Below, piece by piece: positions 1-6,019 of a DNA stretch of 7,122 nt. The DNA lies in contig JAYSYX010000386.1 of the NCBI GenBank assembly GCA_043727235.1, forward strand, positions 1 to 7,122, in the 5' to 3' direction. The notes under the pieces are model-generated. The model did not search any database, was not told where the DNA came from, and saw only the letters and a list, made by a program, of their open reading frames with translations. Source of the stretch: UBA7236 sp043727235 (GTDB taxonomy: Bacteria; Bacteroidota; Bacteroidia; Chitinophagales; BACL12). Numbering within the stretch: position 1 is the stretch's first letter; every line of letters begins with the position of its first letter. The position numbers were made by a program, and so were the translations under genes.

Positions 1-803
1 TATGTAATCGTATTAGGATAAGCCTTAAGTATTTTACATTCAACACTTTTATTTATATCTAAGGAATAAAACCTATAATGATGATAGTTTTTAGATTCCT
101 TAATATAGGTGATATCTCTGGGACTATATTCTGAATATGCTAATATTCCAAGCCATTTTGTAAATCTATCTAAGGCGTAATTTTTATTCGGGAATACAAT
201 ATAATTAAGATATTTTTTTGATTTTTCAAACTCCAGGAAATCGTCACTTAAAAACAACACATCAGGAATTAAATCATCGTTGCTATAATAAAAAATATGG
301 GAATTGCGATTAACGGCGACTAAGTATTCTTCACTTACAGGCTTTATTGAGTCACCTAATTGAAGAAAATTTTTTCCACTTTTTTCAAGTTTGCAAAAAT
401 ACCTAAATCTTCCATTTTCAATTTGAGGCCTAATTATATAGAAATCATATTTAGCTACATCAAGGTCCAAGCCGCTAAATGTCGTATCTCCGAGAGTATC
501 AATCTTACGAATACTTGTTATTATTTCACAACTATTAACAGTAGTATAAAGTAATATACTTTGAAAATCGTAATTTTCGGCATTATCTTTTGAAATTGGA
601 TTATTTAGTAAAGCAGAATTGATCAATGCAAGATGAATTCTTTCCTGGAATATCATTTTTATTATTGAAATCTTATATTCTTCTGAAATGGGACCTGGAT
701 TATAATACATAACTTGCTCAAAATCCTGTAGAGTAATAATCCGAACAGGTTTAGGGGAGCATCCGGTAAGAATTAAAAGCAAAATAACGGCAAATCGAAT
801 CAT
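1..803 (-). CDS. Lipoprotein of unknown function, C-terminus cut off by the window edge
   Basis: I read this frame by hand. From the ATG at 803-801 there is no stop codon down to base 3, so 267 residues are visible and the C-terminus lies outside the window. The protein starts MIRFAVILLLILTGCSPKP: one Arg, a hydrophobic core (residues 4-12) and the lipobox L12-T-G-C15. It is therefore very probably cleaved before Cys15 and lipid-anchored. The residues after Cys15 (SPKPVR) carry no acidic cluster of the kind linked to surface display in this phylum, so a periplasm-facing anchor is my guess. The mature part is rich in Tyr, Ile, Asn, Lys and Asp, with no repeats or further membrane segments. I recognise no family. 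Base composition is about 29 % G+C over bases 1-600, well below the mrp and pyrF genes, which fits an accessory or fast-evolving gene. It lies 56 bases downstream of the SirB1-like gene on the same strand. Confidence 0.82.
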   Translation of the reverse strand, partial: MIRFAVILLLILTGCSPKPVRIITLQDFEQVMYYNPGPISEEYKISIIKMIFQERIHLALINSALLNNPISKDNAENYDFQSILLYTTVNSCEIITSIRKIDTLGDTTFSGLDLDVAKYDFYIIRPQIENGRFRYFCKLEKSGKNFLQLGDSIKPVSEEYLVAVNRNSHIFYYSNDDLIPDVLFLSDDFLEFEKSKKYLNYIVFPNKNYALDRFTKWLGILAYSEYSPRDITYIKESKNYHHYRFYSLDINKSVECKILKAYPNTIT

Positions 804-826
804 GTGAATTAAATCTCATTGTTAAC

Positions 827-853
827 CTAATTTAATTTTCAGTCTTCAAACAA
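827..853 (-). promoter_or_regulatory. Possible weak promoter for the lipoprotein gene
   Basis: On the minus strand, TTG (853-851) is followed after 16 bases by TAAATTAG (834-827). This matches five of the six fixed bases of the Bacteroidota -7 box TAnnTTTG. The box ends 23 bases before the ATG at 803, a little further than the better boxes in this window. One mismatch and a short spacer in AT-rich DNA make this only suggestive. Read-through from the upstream gene is equally possible. Confidence 0.22.
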
Positions 854-859
854 AATCCT

Positions 860-1747
860 TCACCCCTCCTCCCCTTCCTCACACAACCCCTCCAACTTCC
901 TCAAATCATCCAACTTCCACTGATCATTCGGTTTGTCATGAAGTCGCATTAAATATTGGATATATTCTTTAATGATATCCTTATTCGATGCAGGGAGAAA
1001 ATATTTATCGCTGGCTTCGATGTCGAGTTTTTGAAGGTAATTTTTTATTTCGCGGTCGCTGAATGCTAAGCCCTTGTTGTAGGGATTTATGTAGAATAGA
1101 ACCTCTTCTTTATTGTTTTCGCTGTCCTCAAAATCTGTTATATAATCTTTGGTGCGCACGAGGATGAAATGGGTGTTTAGGCGCACTCCGTAAACGGGCA
1201 GGTCTAATTGCTGACATAAAGCCAGATATAATAATCCTATCGAAAAATGATTTCCTTTAAACGCATCCAATACATTGTTGAGATACATGTAACGCAATTC
1301 ATCATCATTATTTTGTAATCCTAAAAATTGATAATGTGAAAATAAAGCCTGGTTCACCACATTCATTTGTTCGAGTGGCGATAAATAAGAATTAATTCCT
1401 ATCCAGATATCTTTTTGTATGCGGGAAATTGTTTTTATTAATTGTTCTTCATCCAGTTCTGCATATTGATGACGCGTTACTATCATTATTCCCTTCAAAA
1501 GATCAGTGCTCTCAAATTGCACCCACTGCTCAAAATCTTTTTCTACTTCCGAAAACTGAATTTTATGAATTATCTCCTCTATCCTCTCCTGCATCACAGG
1601 ATTCGGTATAGATGTATACGCATCCTCCAATTTATCGATCACCACCGGCCCAAGCGAAAGTAATTTCTCCGCCACATGATCAAACACCTCCGGATCATTA
1701 TCATCCAGTAGGGAAATTAAAGCTTCTATTTCGTTGCTGTTGCTCAA
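860..1747 (-). CDS. SirB1/transglutaminase-like family protein with HEAT-like N-terminus
   Basis: A 295-residue protein, probably cytoplasmic, with no signal peptide or membrane segment. Residues 5-65 are helical with a HEAT-like pattern (ALISLLDDNDPEV, AEKLLSLGP, VIDKLEDAY). Residues 75-260 resemble the SirB1 / Transglut_core2 family. The signature is G165-N-H-F-S-I-G-L-L-Y-L, then LDLPVYGV (181-188), T-H193-F, and F-Y-I-N221-P-Y-N, where relatives usually have a D-P-F motif. The family has a transglutaminase/protease fold, but many members seem to lack a working triad. Here no Cys sits in the G165 loop (the only Cys are 178 and 289), so I infer a non-catalytic or binding role. The molecular function is unknown. 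The start is TTG at 1747-1745. An in-frame TAA lies 22 bases upstream (1771-1769), no ATG lies between, and the first internal Met is residue 52, inside the HEAT-like part. No convincing promoter box is visible upstream. Confidence 0.85.
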   Translation of the reverse strand: MSNSNEIEALISLLDDNDPEVFDHVAEKLLSLGPVVIDKLEDAYTSIPNPVMQERIEEIIHKIQFSEVEKDFEQWVQFESTDLLKGIMIVTRHQYAELDEEQLIKTISRIQKDIWIGINSYLSPLEQMNVVNQALFSHYQFLGLQNNDDELRYMYLNNVLDAFKGNHFSIGLLYLALCQQLDLPVYGVRLNTHFILVRTKDYITDFEDSENNKEEVLFYINPYNKGLAFSDREIKNYLQKLDIEASDKYFLPASNKDIIKEYIQYLMRLHDKPNDQWKLDDLRKLEGLCEEGEEG

Positions 1748-1865
1748 AGTTTGGAGTGTGTGCTCCCTTTAATTTTCTTTATTCCTTGTTCTTTATTCGA
1801 TATTAAATTAGTCATTGGTCAGTAGTACAAACATTCGGCTTTCGTGGATCTATCTCATTACTGAA

Positions 1866-1901
1866 ACATGAAGTGATCGACGCAGGAGATCTACTTCATG
1901 T
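1866..1901. repeat. Long inverted repeat (hairpin) bracketed by a 9-bp direct repeat
   Basis: ACATGAAGT (1866-1874) pairs perfectly with ACTTCATGT (1893-1901). The stem continues with GATC (1875-1878) against GATC (1888-1891) after a one-base bulge at 1892. The result is 13 pairs around a 9-base loop (1879-1887). CTCATTACT occurs just outside on both sides (1854-1862 and 1907-1915). No T-run follows. It could be an RNA hairpin at the end of the topA transcript, a protein site, or the remnant of a small palindromic element. Confidence 0.6.
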
Positions 1902-1972
1902 CATAACTCATTACTCATTCCATGATCCCTAATTAAAGTAACACCCGGAGCACCCTCATTCACCTCCCAGCC

Positions 1973-2007
1973 AGTGAGACCCCCACTGAAAAAGTGGGAG
2001 CCTCACT
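1973..2007. repeat. 15-bp imperfect inverted repeat, possible topA 3' hairpin
   Basis: AGTGAGACCCCCACT (1973-1987) and AGTGGGAGCCTCACT (1993-2007) are inverted copies with two mismatches, around a five-base loop (1988-1992). The stem is GC-rich and stable. It lies 108-142 bases past the topA stop. Read in the topA direction, no T-run follows, so it may stabilise or mark the 3' end of the transcript rather than act as an intrinsic terminator. Factor-dependent termination cannot be judged from sequence. Confidence 0.6.
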
Positions 2008-2043
2008 TTGCGTTGTAGCAAACTCACCACTCACCTTTTATCG

Positions 2044-2079
2044 GGTTAGCATGGTTAGCAAGGTTTTCAGGGTTAATTT
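2044..2079. repeat. Degenerate 9-bp tandem repeat, four copies
   Basis: Four consecutive 9-mers in strict register: GGTTAGCAT (2044), GGTTAGCAA (2053), GGTTTTCAG (2062), GGTTAATTT (2071). The first two differ by one base, the third keeps GGTT and CA, and the last keeps only GGTTA. It is non-coding on both strands. One base separates it from a second tandem repeat of different period. Confidence 0.6.
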
Positions 2080-2080
2080 C

Positions 2081-2108
2081 TCCTAAGTCCTAGGTCTTAT
2101 GTCCTATG
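2081..2108. repeat. Degenerate 7-bp tandem repeat, four copies, abutting the topA stop
   Basis: Four heptamers in register: TCCTAAG (2081), TCCTAGG (2088), TCTTATG (2095), TCCTATG (2102), then a partial TCC (2109). Positions T1, C2 and T4-A5 are invariant or nearly so. The array ends six bases before the topA stop codon (2117-2115), so it would form the first part of the topA 3' untranslated region. Similar GTCCTA-type runs are, from memory, common between genes in Bacteroidota. Confidence 0.65.
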
Positions 2109-2114
2109 TCCCCC

Positions 2115-4475
2115 TTACGCTTTCTTCTTCCCAAACTTACGTTTTCCCTTAACCGATGGATCTGTGTTTTTAATTATATCTAAAACATCATCCAACGTCA
2201 GATCTACAGCCACCTTATCCTTCGGAATTTTATAATTTTCTTTTCCCTTTTTAATATATGCTCCGTATAAACCATTTAATACCTGAATTTCGTGTTCAGG
2301 GAAATCGTGTATCAATTTATTTTTATCCTTCAGATCTTTTTCATCGATCAGAACAATTGATTCTTCCAAGGTAATTGCAGCTGCTTCGGTTCCTTTTGGA
2401 ATGGAATAAAACTTTTTATTATTCCGCACATAAGGACCAAATCTTCCTATTCCTACAACCACATCATCTTCTCTGTATGTTCCAATTGTTTTTGGTAATT
2501 CAAATAATTTAATTGCTTCTTCTAATGTCAGGTCCGCAAGATTTTGTGTTTTTAATAAACCTGCAAATTTTGGTTTTTTTGCATCCGGATTTTTCTTTGC
2601 TTCCTTCGGATCCAATGTTTCACCCATTACAACCATGGCACCGTATTTTCCCATCATTACTTTAATAGGTTCGTTTGTGGTGGGGTGAATTCCCAATAAA
2701 CGTTCACCGGTCACTTTTTGTGCGGTTTGTGTGGTAATTTTCATGTGTTCATGAAAAGGCACATAAAATTCATCTATCATTTTTCGCCATTCCACTTTTC
2801 CGACTGCTATCTCATCAAATTTATTTTCAACGCTTGCAGTAAAATTATAATCCAATATCTGCGGAAAATTCGTGGTCAAAAATTCCGTAACCAACACACC
2901 GAGGTCAGTAGGAAATAATTTCATCCTTTCTGTTCCGTAAGTCTCCGTTAATATTTTTTTATCCACTTTTTTATCCTTCAATTCATATTGAATAAATTGA
3001 CGCTCCACTCCTTCTTTGTCTTGTTTTACAACATATTCTCTTTTTTGTACTGTAGAAATTGTTGGTGCGTAAGTTGATGGTCGACCTATACCCAATTCCT
3101 CCAATTTTTTTACAAGACTTGCCTCCGTATATCTCGCAGATGGTTTCGAAAATTTCTGAATTCCGAACATTTCAATCAATGCAAGATCCTGACCTTTTTT
3201 TAATGGAGGTAATAACGTTGCATCATCATCTTTTACATCTTCCAATGCTTCCGTATACACCTTTAAAAATCCGTCGAATTTTATTATTTCTCCTTTGGCA
3301 ACTAAATTTTCTTTGCGGGAGGAAATTGAAATATCTACAATTGTTTTTTCCAACTCCGCATCAGCCATTTGTGATGCCATGGTTCTTTTCCAGATGAGTT
3401 TATACAAACGTTGCTCATCAAAATCCATATCCACCTCATGATTTTCCATGTAGGTAGGACGAATAGCCTCATGCGCTTCCTGTGCTCCCGACGATTTCGT
3501 TTTAAACTGACGAGGGTTGTGATATTTTTCTCCGTAATTTTTTATGATCTCAGCTTTCGTTGCATCCAATGCTGTTTCACTTAAATTCACAGAATCCGTT
3601 CTCATATAAGTGATATGTCCTTCCTCATATAATTTCTGCGCTATCACCATGGTACGAGAAACAGAAAATCCCATTTTAGTACTCGCTTCCTGCTGAAGAG
3701 TTGATGTTGTAAAAGGAGCAGATGGAGTTCGTTTTGCAGGTTTAATTGCAATATCTGAAACCTTAAATGCAGCACCGATACAATCCTTTAAAAAATCTGC
3801 AACATTATCTTCCTTTTCAAATTTTTCGGGTAATTCTGCTTTTAAATTGTATTCTTTTCCCGCATCATCCTTTACAATAAAATTCGCAGTTATTTTATAA
3901 TGCGAAACTGCTCCGAAGGCACTTATTTCCTGTTCGCGTTCCACAATTAATCGCACCGCTACACTTTGCACTCTTCCCGCAGAAAGGGAGGTTTTCATAT
4001 TTATTTTTCTCCACAACAAAGGAGAAAGTTCAAAACCCACAATTCTGTCTAAAATTCTTCTGGCCTGTTGCGCATCCACCAAATTGATATCAATATTTCG
4101 CGGTTTATTAACTGCAGCTTCAATTGCTTTTTTGGTGATCTCATGAAAAACGATGCGTTTTGCATTTTTTGAATCCAGTCCTAAAACCTCACTCAAATGC
4201 CAGGAAATTGCTTCTCCCTCACGGTCCTCATCCGTAGCAAGTAAAATCTCATCGGCACCCTTTGCCAATTTCTTCAATTCCTTTACCAGCGCTTCTTTAT
4301 CGGCGGAAACAACGTATTTTGGTTCGTAATTATTCTCAAAATCTATCCCGAAATTCGTTTTCTCCAGATCGCGAATATGCCCAAAACAGGACCTTACCAC
4401 ATAATCCTTCCCCAAAAACTTTTCGATGGTTTTTGCCTTTGCAGGTGACTCCACGATCATCAGATTTTTTACCAT
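2115..4475 (-). CDS. topA: DNA topoisomerase I (type IA)
   Basis: A 786-residue enzyme that relaxes negative supercoils by cutting one DNA strand through a 5'-phosphotyrosine link. The N-terminal TOPRIM domain has VESPAKAKTIEKFLG with E9, and the metal-binding D82-x-D84-x-E86 in LATDEDREGEA. SAGRVQSVAVRLIVERE (165-181) is a family signature. The catalytic tyrosine is Y290 in HITYMRTDS, with R292 next to it, and AQEAHEAIRPT (331-341) follows. The C-terminus has no zinc fingers: the protein has only two Cys (30 and 232). Instead it has three topoisomerase C-terminal repeats marked by GKYGAMV (609-615), GRFGPYV (677-683) and GLYGAYI (735-741), and a basic tail, GKRKFGKKKA. The ATG at 4475 puts E9 at the same position as in the E. 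coli enzyme, which supports this start. The gene stands alone, divergent from mrp, with its own promoter 20 bases upstream. It should be essential. Confidence 0.98.
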   Translation of the reverse strand: MVKNLMIVESPAKAKTIEKFLGKDYVVRSCFGHIRDLEKTNFGIDFENNYEPKYVVSADKEALVKELKKLAKGADEILLATDEDREGEAISWHLSEVLGLDSKNAKRIVFHEITKKAIEAAVNKPRNIDINLVDAQQARRILDRIVGFELSPLLWRKINMKTSLSAGRVQSVAVRLIVEREQEISAFGAVSHYKITANFIVKDDAGKEYNLKAELPEKFEKEDNVADFLKDCIGAAFKVSDIAIKPAKRTPSAPFTTSTLQQEASTKMGFSVSRTMVIAQKLYEEGHITYMRTDSVNLSETALDATKAEIIKNYGEKYHNPRQFKTKSSGAQEAHEAIRPTYMENHEVDMDFDEQRLYKLIWKRTMASQMADAELEKTIVDISISSRKENLVAKGEIIKFDGFLKVYTEALEDVKDDDATLLPPLKKGQDLALIEMFGIQKFSKPSARYTEASLVKKLEELGIGRPSTYAPTISTVQKREYVVKQDKEGVERQFIQYELKDKKVDKKILTETYGTERMKLFPTDLGVLVTEFLTTNFPQILDYNFTASVENKFDEIAVGKVEWRKMIDEFYVPFHEHMKITTQTAQKVTGERLLGIHPTTNEPIKVMMGKYGAMVVMGETLDPKEAKKNPDAKKPKFAGLLKTQNLADLTLEEAIKLFELPKTIGTYREDDVVVGIGRFGPYVRNNKKFYSIPKGTEAAAITLEESIVLIDEKDLKDKNKLIHDFPEHEIQVLNGLYGAYIKKGKENYKIPKDKVAVDLTLDDVLDIIKNTDPSVKGKRKFGKKKA

Positions 4476-4495
4476 TTCAATACTTTAGTTGGGTG

Positions 4496-4523
4496 CAAAG
4501 ATAAATTTATCGTTCACATACAA
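4496..4523 (-). promoter_or_regulatory. topA promoter, Bacteroidota type
   Basis: Reading toward topA, TTG (4523-4521) is followed after 17 bases by TATCTTTG (4503-4496), an exact match to the -7 consensus TAnnTTTG. Transcription should start near 4490, leaving a leader of roughly 15 bases before the ATG at 4475. No Shine-Dalgarno sequence is seen, as is usual in this phylum. The spacer holds most of a perfect 12-bp palindrome, which also covers the first four bases of the -7 box. Confidence 0.65.
4500..4511. promoter_or_regulatory. Perfect palindrome GATAAATTTATC over the topA promoter
   Basis: These 12 bases read identically on both strands. The symmetry extends to 18 bases (4497-4514) with one mismatched pair. 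The site overlaps the first half of the topA -7 box and the adjoining spacer, where a bound protein would block polymerase. Its AT-richness means it could also be chance or a melting aid. No regulator gene lies in the window. Confidence 0.35.
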
Positions 4524-4550
4524 GCATTGCGCCCCATTTTTTTATCCCCA

Positions 4551-4560
4551 GTTTATAAAC
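4551..4560. promoter_or_regulatory. Perfect palindrome GTTTATAAAC upstream of mrp
   Basis: A 10-base perfect palindrome, 31 bases before the mrp -7 box and 39 bases from the topA palindrome. Both share an AT-rich ATAAA/TTTAT core. It could be an operator for mrp or part of a divergent control region. A single 10-mer palindrome is not rare, so confidence is low. Confidence 0.25.
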
Positions 4561-4591
4561 CTTTGCAGATCGAGTTTTGTTCTCCACGCAG

Positions 4592-4599
4592 TAACTTTG
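4592..4599 (+). promoter_or_regulatory. -7 box of the mrp promoter
   Basis: TAACTTTG fits TAnnTTTG exactly. It ends 17 bases before the ATG at 4617 and 8 bases before the ATG at 4608. The 17-base spacing equals that at the nfu gene downstream and is close to the 20 at topA, which favours 4617 as the true start. TTTG motifs upstream (4562-4565 and 4576-4579) lie at poor spacings of 26 and 12 bases, so a clear -33 element is missing. Confidence 0.45.
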
Positions 4600-4616
4600 A
4601 CCTCAAAATGATAAAA

Positions 4617-5720
4617 ATGGAGCTTTCCGTAACCAATATATTGAATGCCCTGCGCAATGTGGATGACCCGGATCTGAAAAAGGATATTGTGACGCTTGGC
4701 ATGGTGAAAGATGTGGCTGTGGAGGGCAAGAACGTGACCTTTACGGTGGAACTCACCACGCCGGCATGTCCGATGAAGGAAGAGATAAAACATGCCTGTA
4801 TCACGGCTGTGAAGCATTTGGTGGACAAGGAGGCGATTGTGGATATAAATATGACCTCCAGGGTGTCGTCGGTGCGAAACAGCAACGATCTTTTATTGCC
4901 AGGGGTGAAGAACATTATTGCGGTTTGCTCTGGTAAGGGTGGTGTAGGTAAATCCACAGTTGCGGTAAATCTTGCGCTGGGACTGGCAAAAACGGGTGCA
5001 AAAGTTGGTTTGATGGATGCAGATATCTACGGACCATCGGTTCCTTTGATGTTAAACCTCAGCAAGGCCAAACCGAAGGTAATTGATCAAAACGGTAAGG
5101 CGATGATGATTCCGTTGGAGCAATATGGCATAAAATCACTTTCTATAGGGTATTTAGTTGACCCGGAACAGGCAGTGGTATGGCGCGGACCCATGGTAAG
5201 CAGTGCTTTGAAACAATTTGTGACAGATTGTATTTGGGGGGAATTAGATTATCTTATCATTGATATGCCTCCAGGGACAGGAGATATTCACTTAACATTG
5301 GTGCAGACAGTTCCCGTTACGGGTGCAATTATTGTTACAACGCCTCAAGAGGTTGCTTTAGCTGACGCACGCAAAGCGGCGGGAATGTTTAAAATTTCCA
5401 ATATTAATGTGCCGATAATAGGGGTGGTGGAAAATATGGCGTACTTCACTCCTGCTGAATTGCCGGAAAATAAATATTTCATTTTTGGTAAAGGTGGCGG
5501 AAATACGCTGGCGAGAGAATTAATGGTTCCTTTACTCGGACAAATTCCGCTCGTTCAGGGAATTCGCGAGGGTGGTGATAGTGGAAAACCATTTATGTTG
5601 CGAAATGATGATGTAATAACCACCACTGCATTTGAAGAAGTAATTAATAATACCGCGCGATTTATTTCCATCAGAAATGATGAAAAGGCTGCAACGAAAG
5701 TTGTGGAAATGATTCGATGA
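4617..5720 (+). CDS. mrp: Mrp/ApbC-type Fe-S cluster carrier P-loop ATPase
   Basis: A cytoplasmic ATPase of the Mrp/ApbC/NBP35 family, which carries and transfers Fe-S clusters to apoproteins. It has 367 residues from the ATG at 4617. Residues 2-80 form a MIP18-type (DUF59) domain with DPDLKKDIVTLGMV and TTPACPMK (Cys51). The P-loop domain follows: deviant Walker A SGKGGVGKST (105-114), DADIYGPS (134-141), Walker B IIDMPPGTGD and TTPQEVALAD (241-250). Most relatives carry a CxxC after the VENM motif. Here that stretch reads VENMAYFTPAELPENK and has no Cys. The four Cys (51, 61, 104, 205) form no CxxC. This matches what I remember of Bacteroidota orthologues. The frame stays open back to a TTG at 4527, but those codons overlap the promoter box and do not resemble the family. 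An ATG at 4608, adding MIK, is the main alternative. An Nfu gene follows after 38 bases. Confidence 0.93.
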   Translation: MELSVTNILNALRNVDDPDLKKDIVTLGMVKDVAVEGKNVTFTVELTTPACPMKEEIKHACITAVKHLVDKEAIVDINMTSRVSSVRNSNDLLLPGVKNIIAVCSGKGGVGKSTVAVNLALGLAKTGAKVGLMDADIYGPSVPLMLNLSKAKPKVIDQNGKAMMIPLEQYGIKSLSIGYLVDPEQAVVWRGPMVSSALKQFVTDCIWGELDYLIIDMPPGTGDIHLTLVQTVPVTGAIIVTTPQEVALADARKAAGMFKISNINVPIIGVVENMAYFTPAELPENKYFIFGKGGGNTLARELMVPLLGQIPLVQGIREGGDSGKPFMLRNDDVITTTAFEEVINNTARFISIRNDEKAATKVVEMIR

Positions 5721-5733
5721 TGATTTAAATCCG

Positions 5734-5741
5734 TAATTTTG
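5734..5741 (+). promoter_or_regulatory. -7 box before the nfu gene
   Basis: TAATTTTG matches TAnnTTTG exactly and ends 17 bases before the ATG at 5759, the same distance as the mrp box to the ATG at 4617. It lies in the 38-base gap after mrp, so nfu and pyrF may be transcribed both from mrp and from here. I find no TTG at a good -33 distance; the nearest is 30 bases upstream. Confidence 0.38.
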
Positions 5742-5758
5742 CACTATTATAATATAAT

Positions 5759-6001
5759 ATGTCGATCAGTAAAGAAATTTATTCCCAGGTAGAAACATCC
5801 CTCGATACCATTCGCCCTTATCTCAATAAAGACGGTGGCGATATTGAAGTTGTAGAAATAACAGACGATATGATAGTGCGCGTGAAATTGCTTGGTGCCT
5901 GCGAAAGTTGCCCAATGAGTTTTATGACCATGAAGGCCGGAGTGGAACAAAGCATCAGAAATGCCATACCTTCTATTAGAGGAATAGAAACCGTAGTCTA
6001 A
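5759..6001 (+). CDS. NifU-like (Nfu) Fe-S scaffold/carrier domain protein
   Basis: An 80-residue cytoplasmic protein that is a stand-alone NifU C-terminal (Nfu) domain. Such proteins hold a [4Fe-4S] cluster between two subunits through a CxxC motif and pass it to client enzymes. Visible hallmarks are the helix IRPYLNKDGGDIE (18-30), the strand VRVKLLGAC, and C48-E-S-C51-P followed by MTMKAGVEQSIR. The length is normal for a single-domain Nfu. It lacks the A-type N-terminal domain of E. coli NfuA, so the symbol nfuA would be loose. It follows mrp, another cluster carrier, on the same strand, and pyrF starts 18 bases after its stop. The ATG at 5759 sits at the expected distance from a -7 box, and the N-terminus MSISKEIYSQVE is typical. 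Confidence 0.95.
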   Translation: MSISKEIYSQVETSLDTIRPYLNKDGGDIEVVEITDDMIVRVKLLGACESCPMSFMTMKAGVEQSIRNAIPSIRGIETVV

Positions 6002-6019
6002 TATATTTCCAAAAACGGA

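Larger units (their letters stand above)
1748..2114. other. Gene-free spacer between topA and the SirB1-like gene
   Basis: I see no credible coding frame or RNA gene in these 367 bases, which follow topA and precede the SirB1-like gene, both on the minus strand. The spacer holds two hairpins (1866-1901 and 1973-2007) and two neighbouring short tandem repeats (2044-2079 and 2081-2108), listed separately. A 9-base direct repeat CTCATTACT (1854-1862 and 1907-1915) brackets the first hairpin. Neither hairpin is followed by a T-run on either strand, so I do not call a classical terminator for topA. Confidence 0.7.

Noticed and set aside
360..554. Plus-strand 64-codon frame at the left end
   Set aside because: It is antisense to the lipoprotein gene, which has a lipobox and a longer uninterrupted frame.
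1753..1766. Small GGAG/CTCC stem just before the TTG start as a translation control hairpin
   Set aside because: Only four pairs with a six-base loop; this is expected by chance.
1429..1806. Overlapping small plus-strand open frames across the start of the SirB1-like gene
   Set aside because: They are antisense to coding sequence, show no family features, and are shadows of its codon use.
4527..4616. N-terminal extension of Mrp from a TTG codon
   Set aside because: The 30 extra codons run through the -7 box and do not resemble the family, whose members begin just before the MIP18 domain.
4553..4957. Minus-strand open frame (134 codons) opposite the start of mrp
   Set aside because: It overlaps the mrp promoter and MIP18 domain in antisense, and the product has no recognisable domain.
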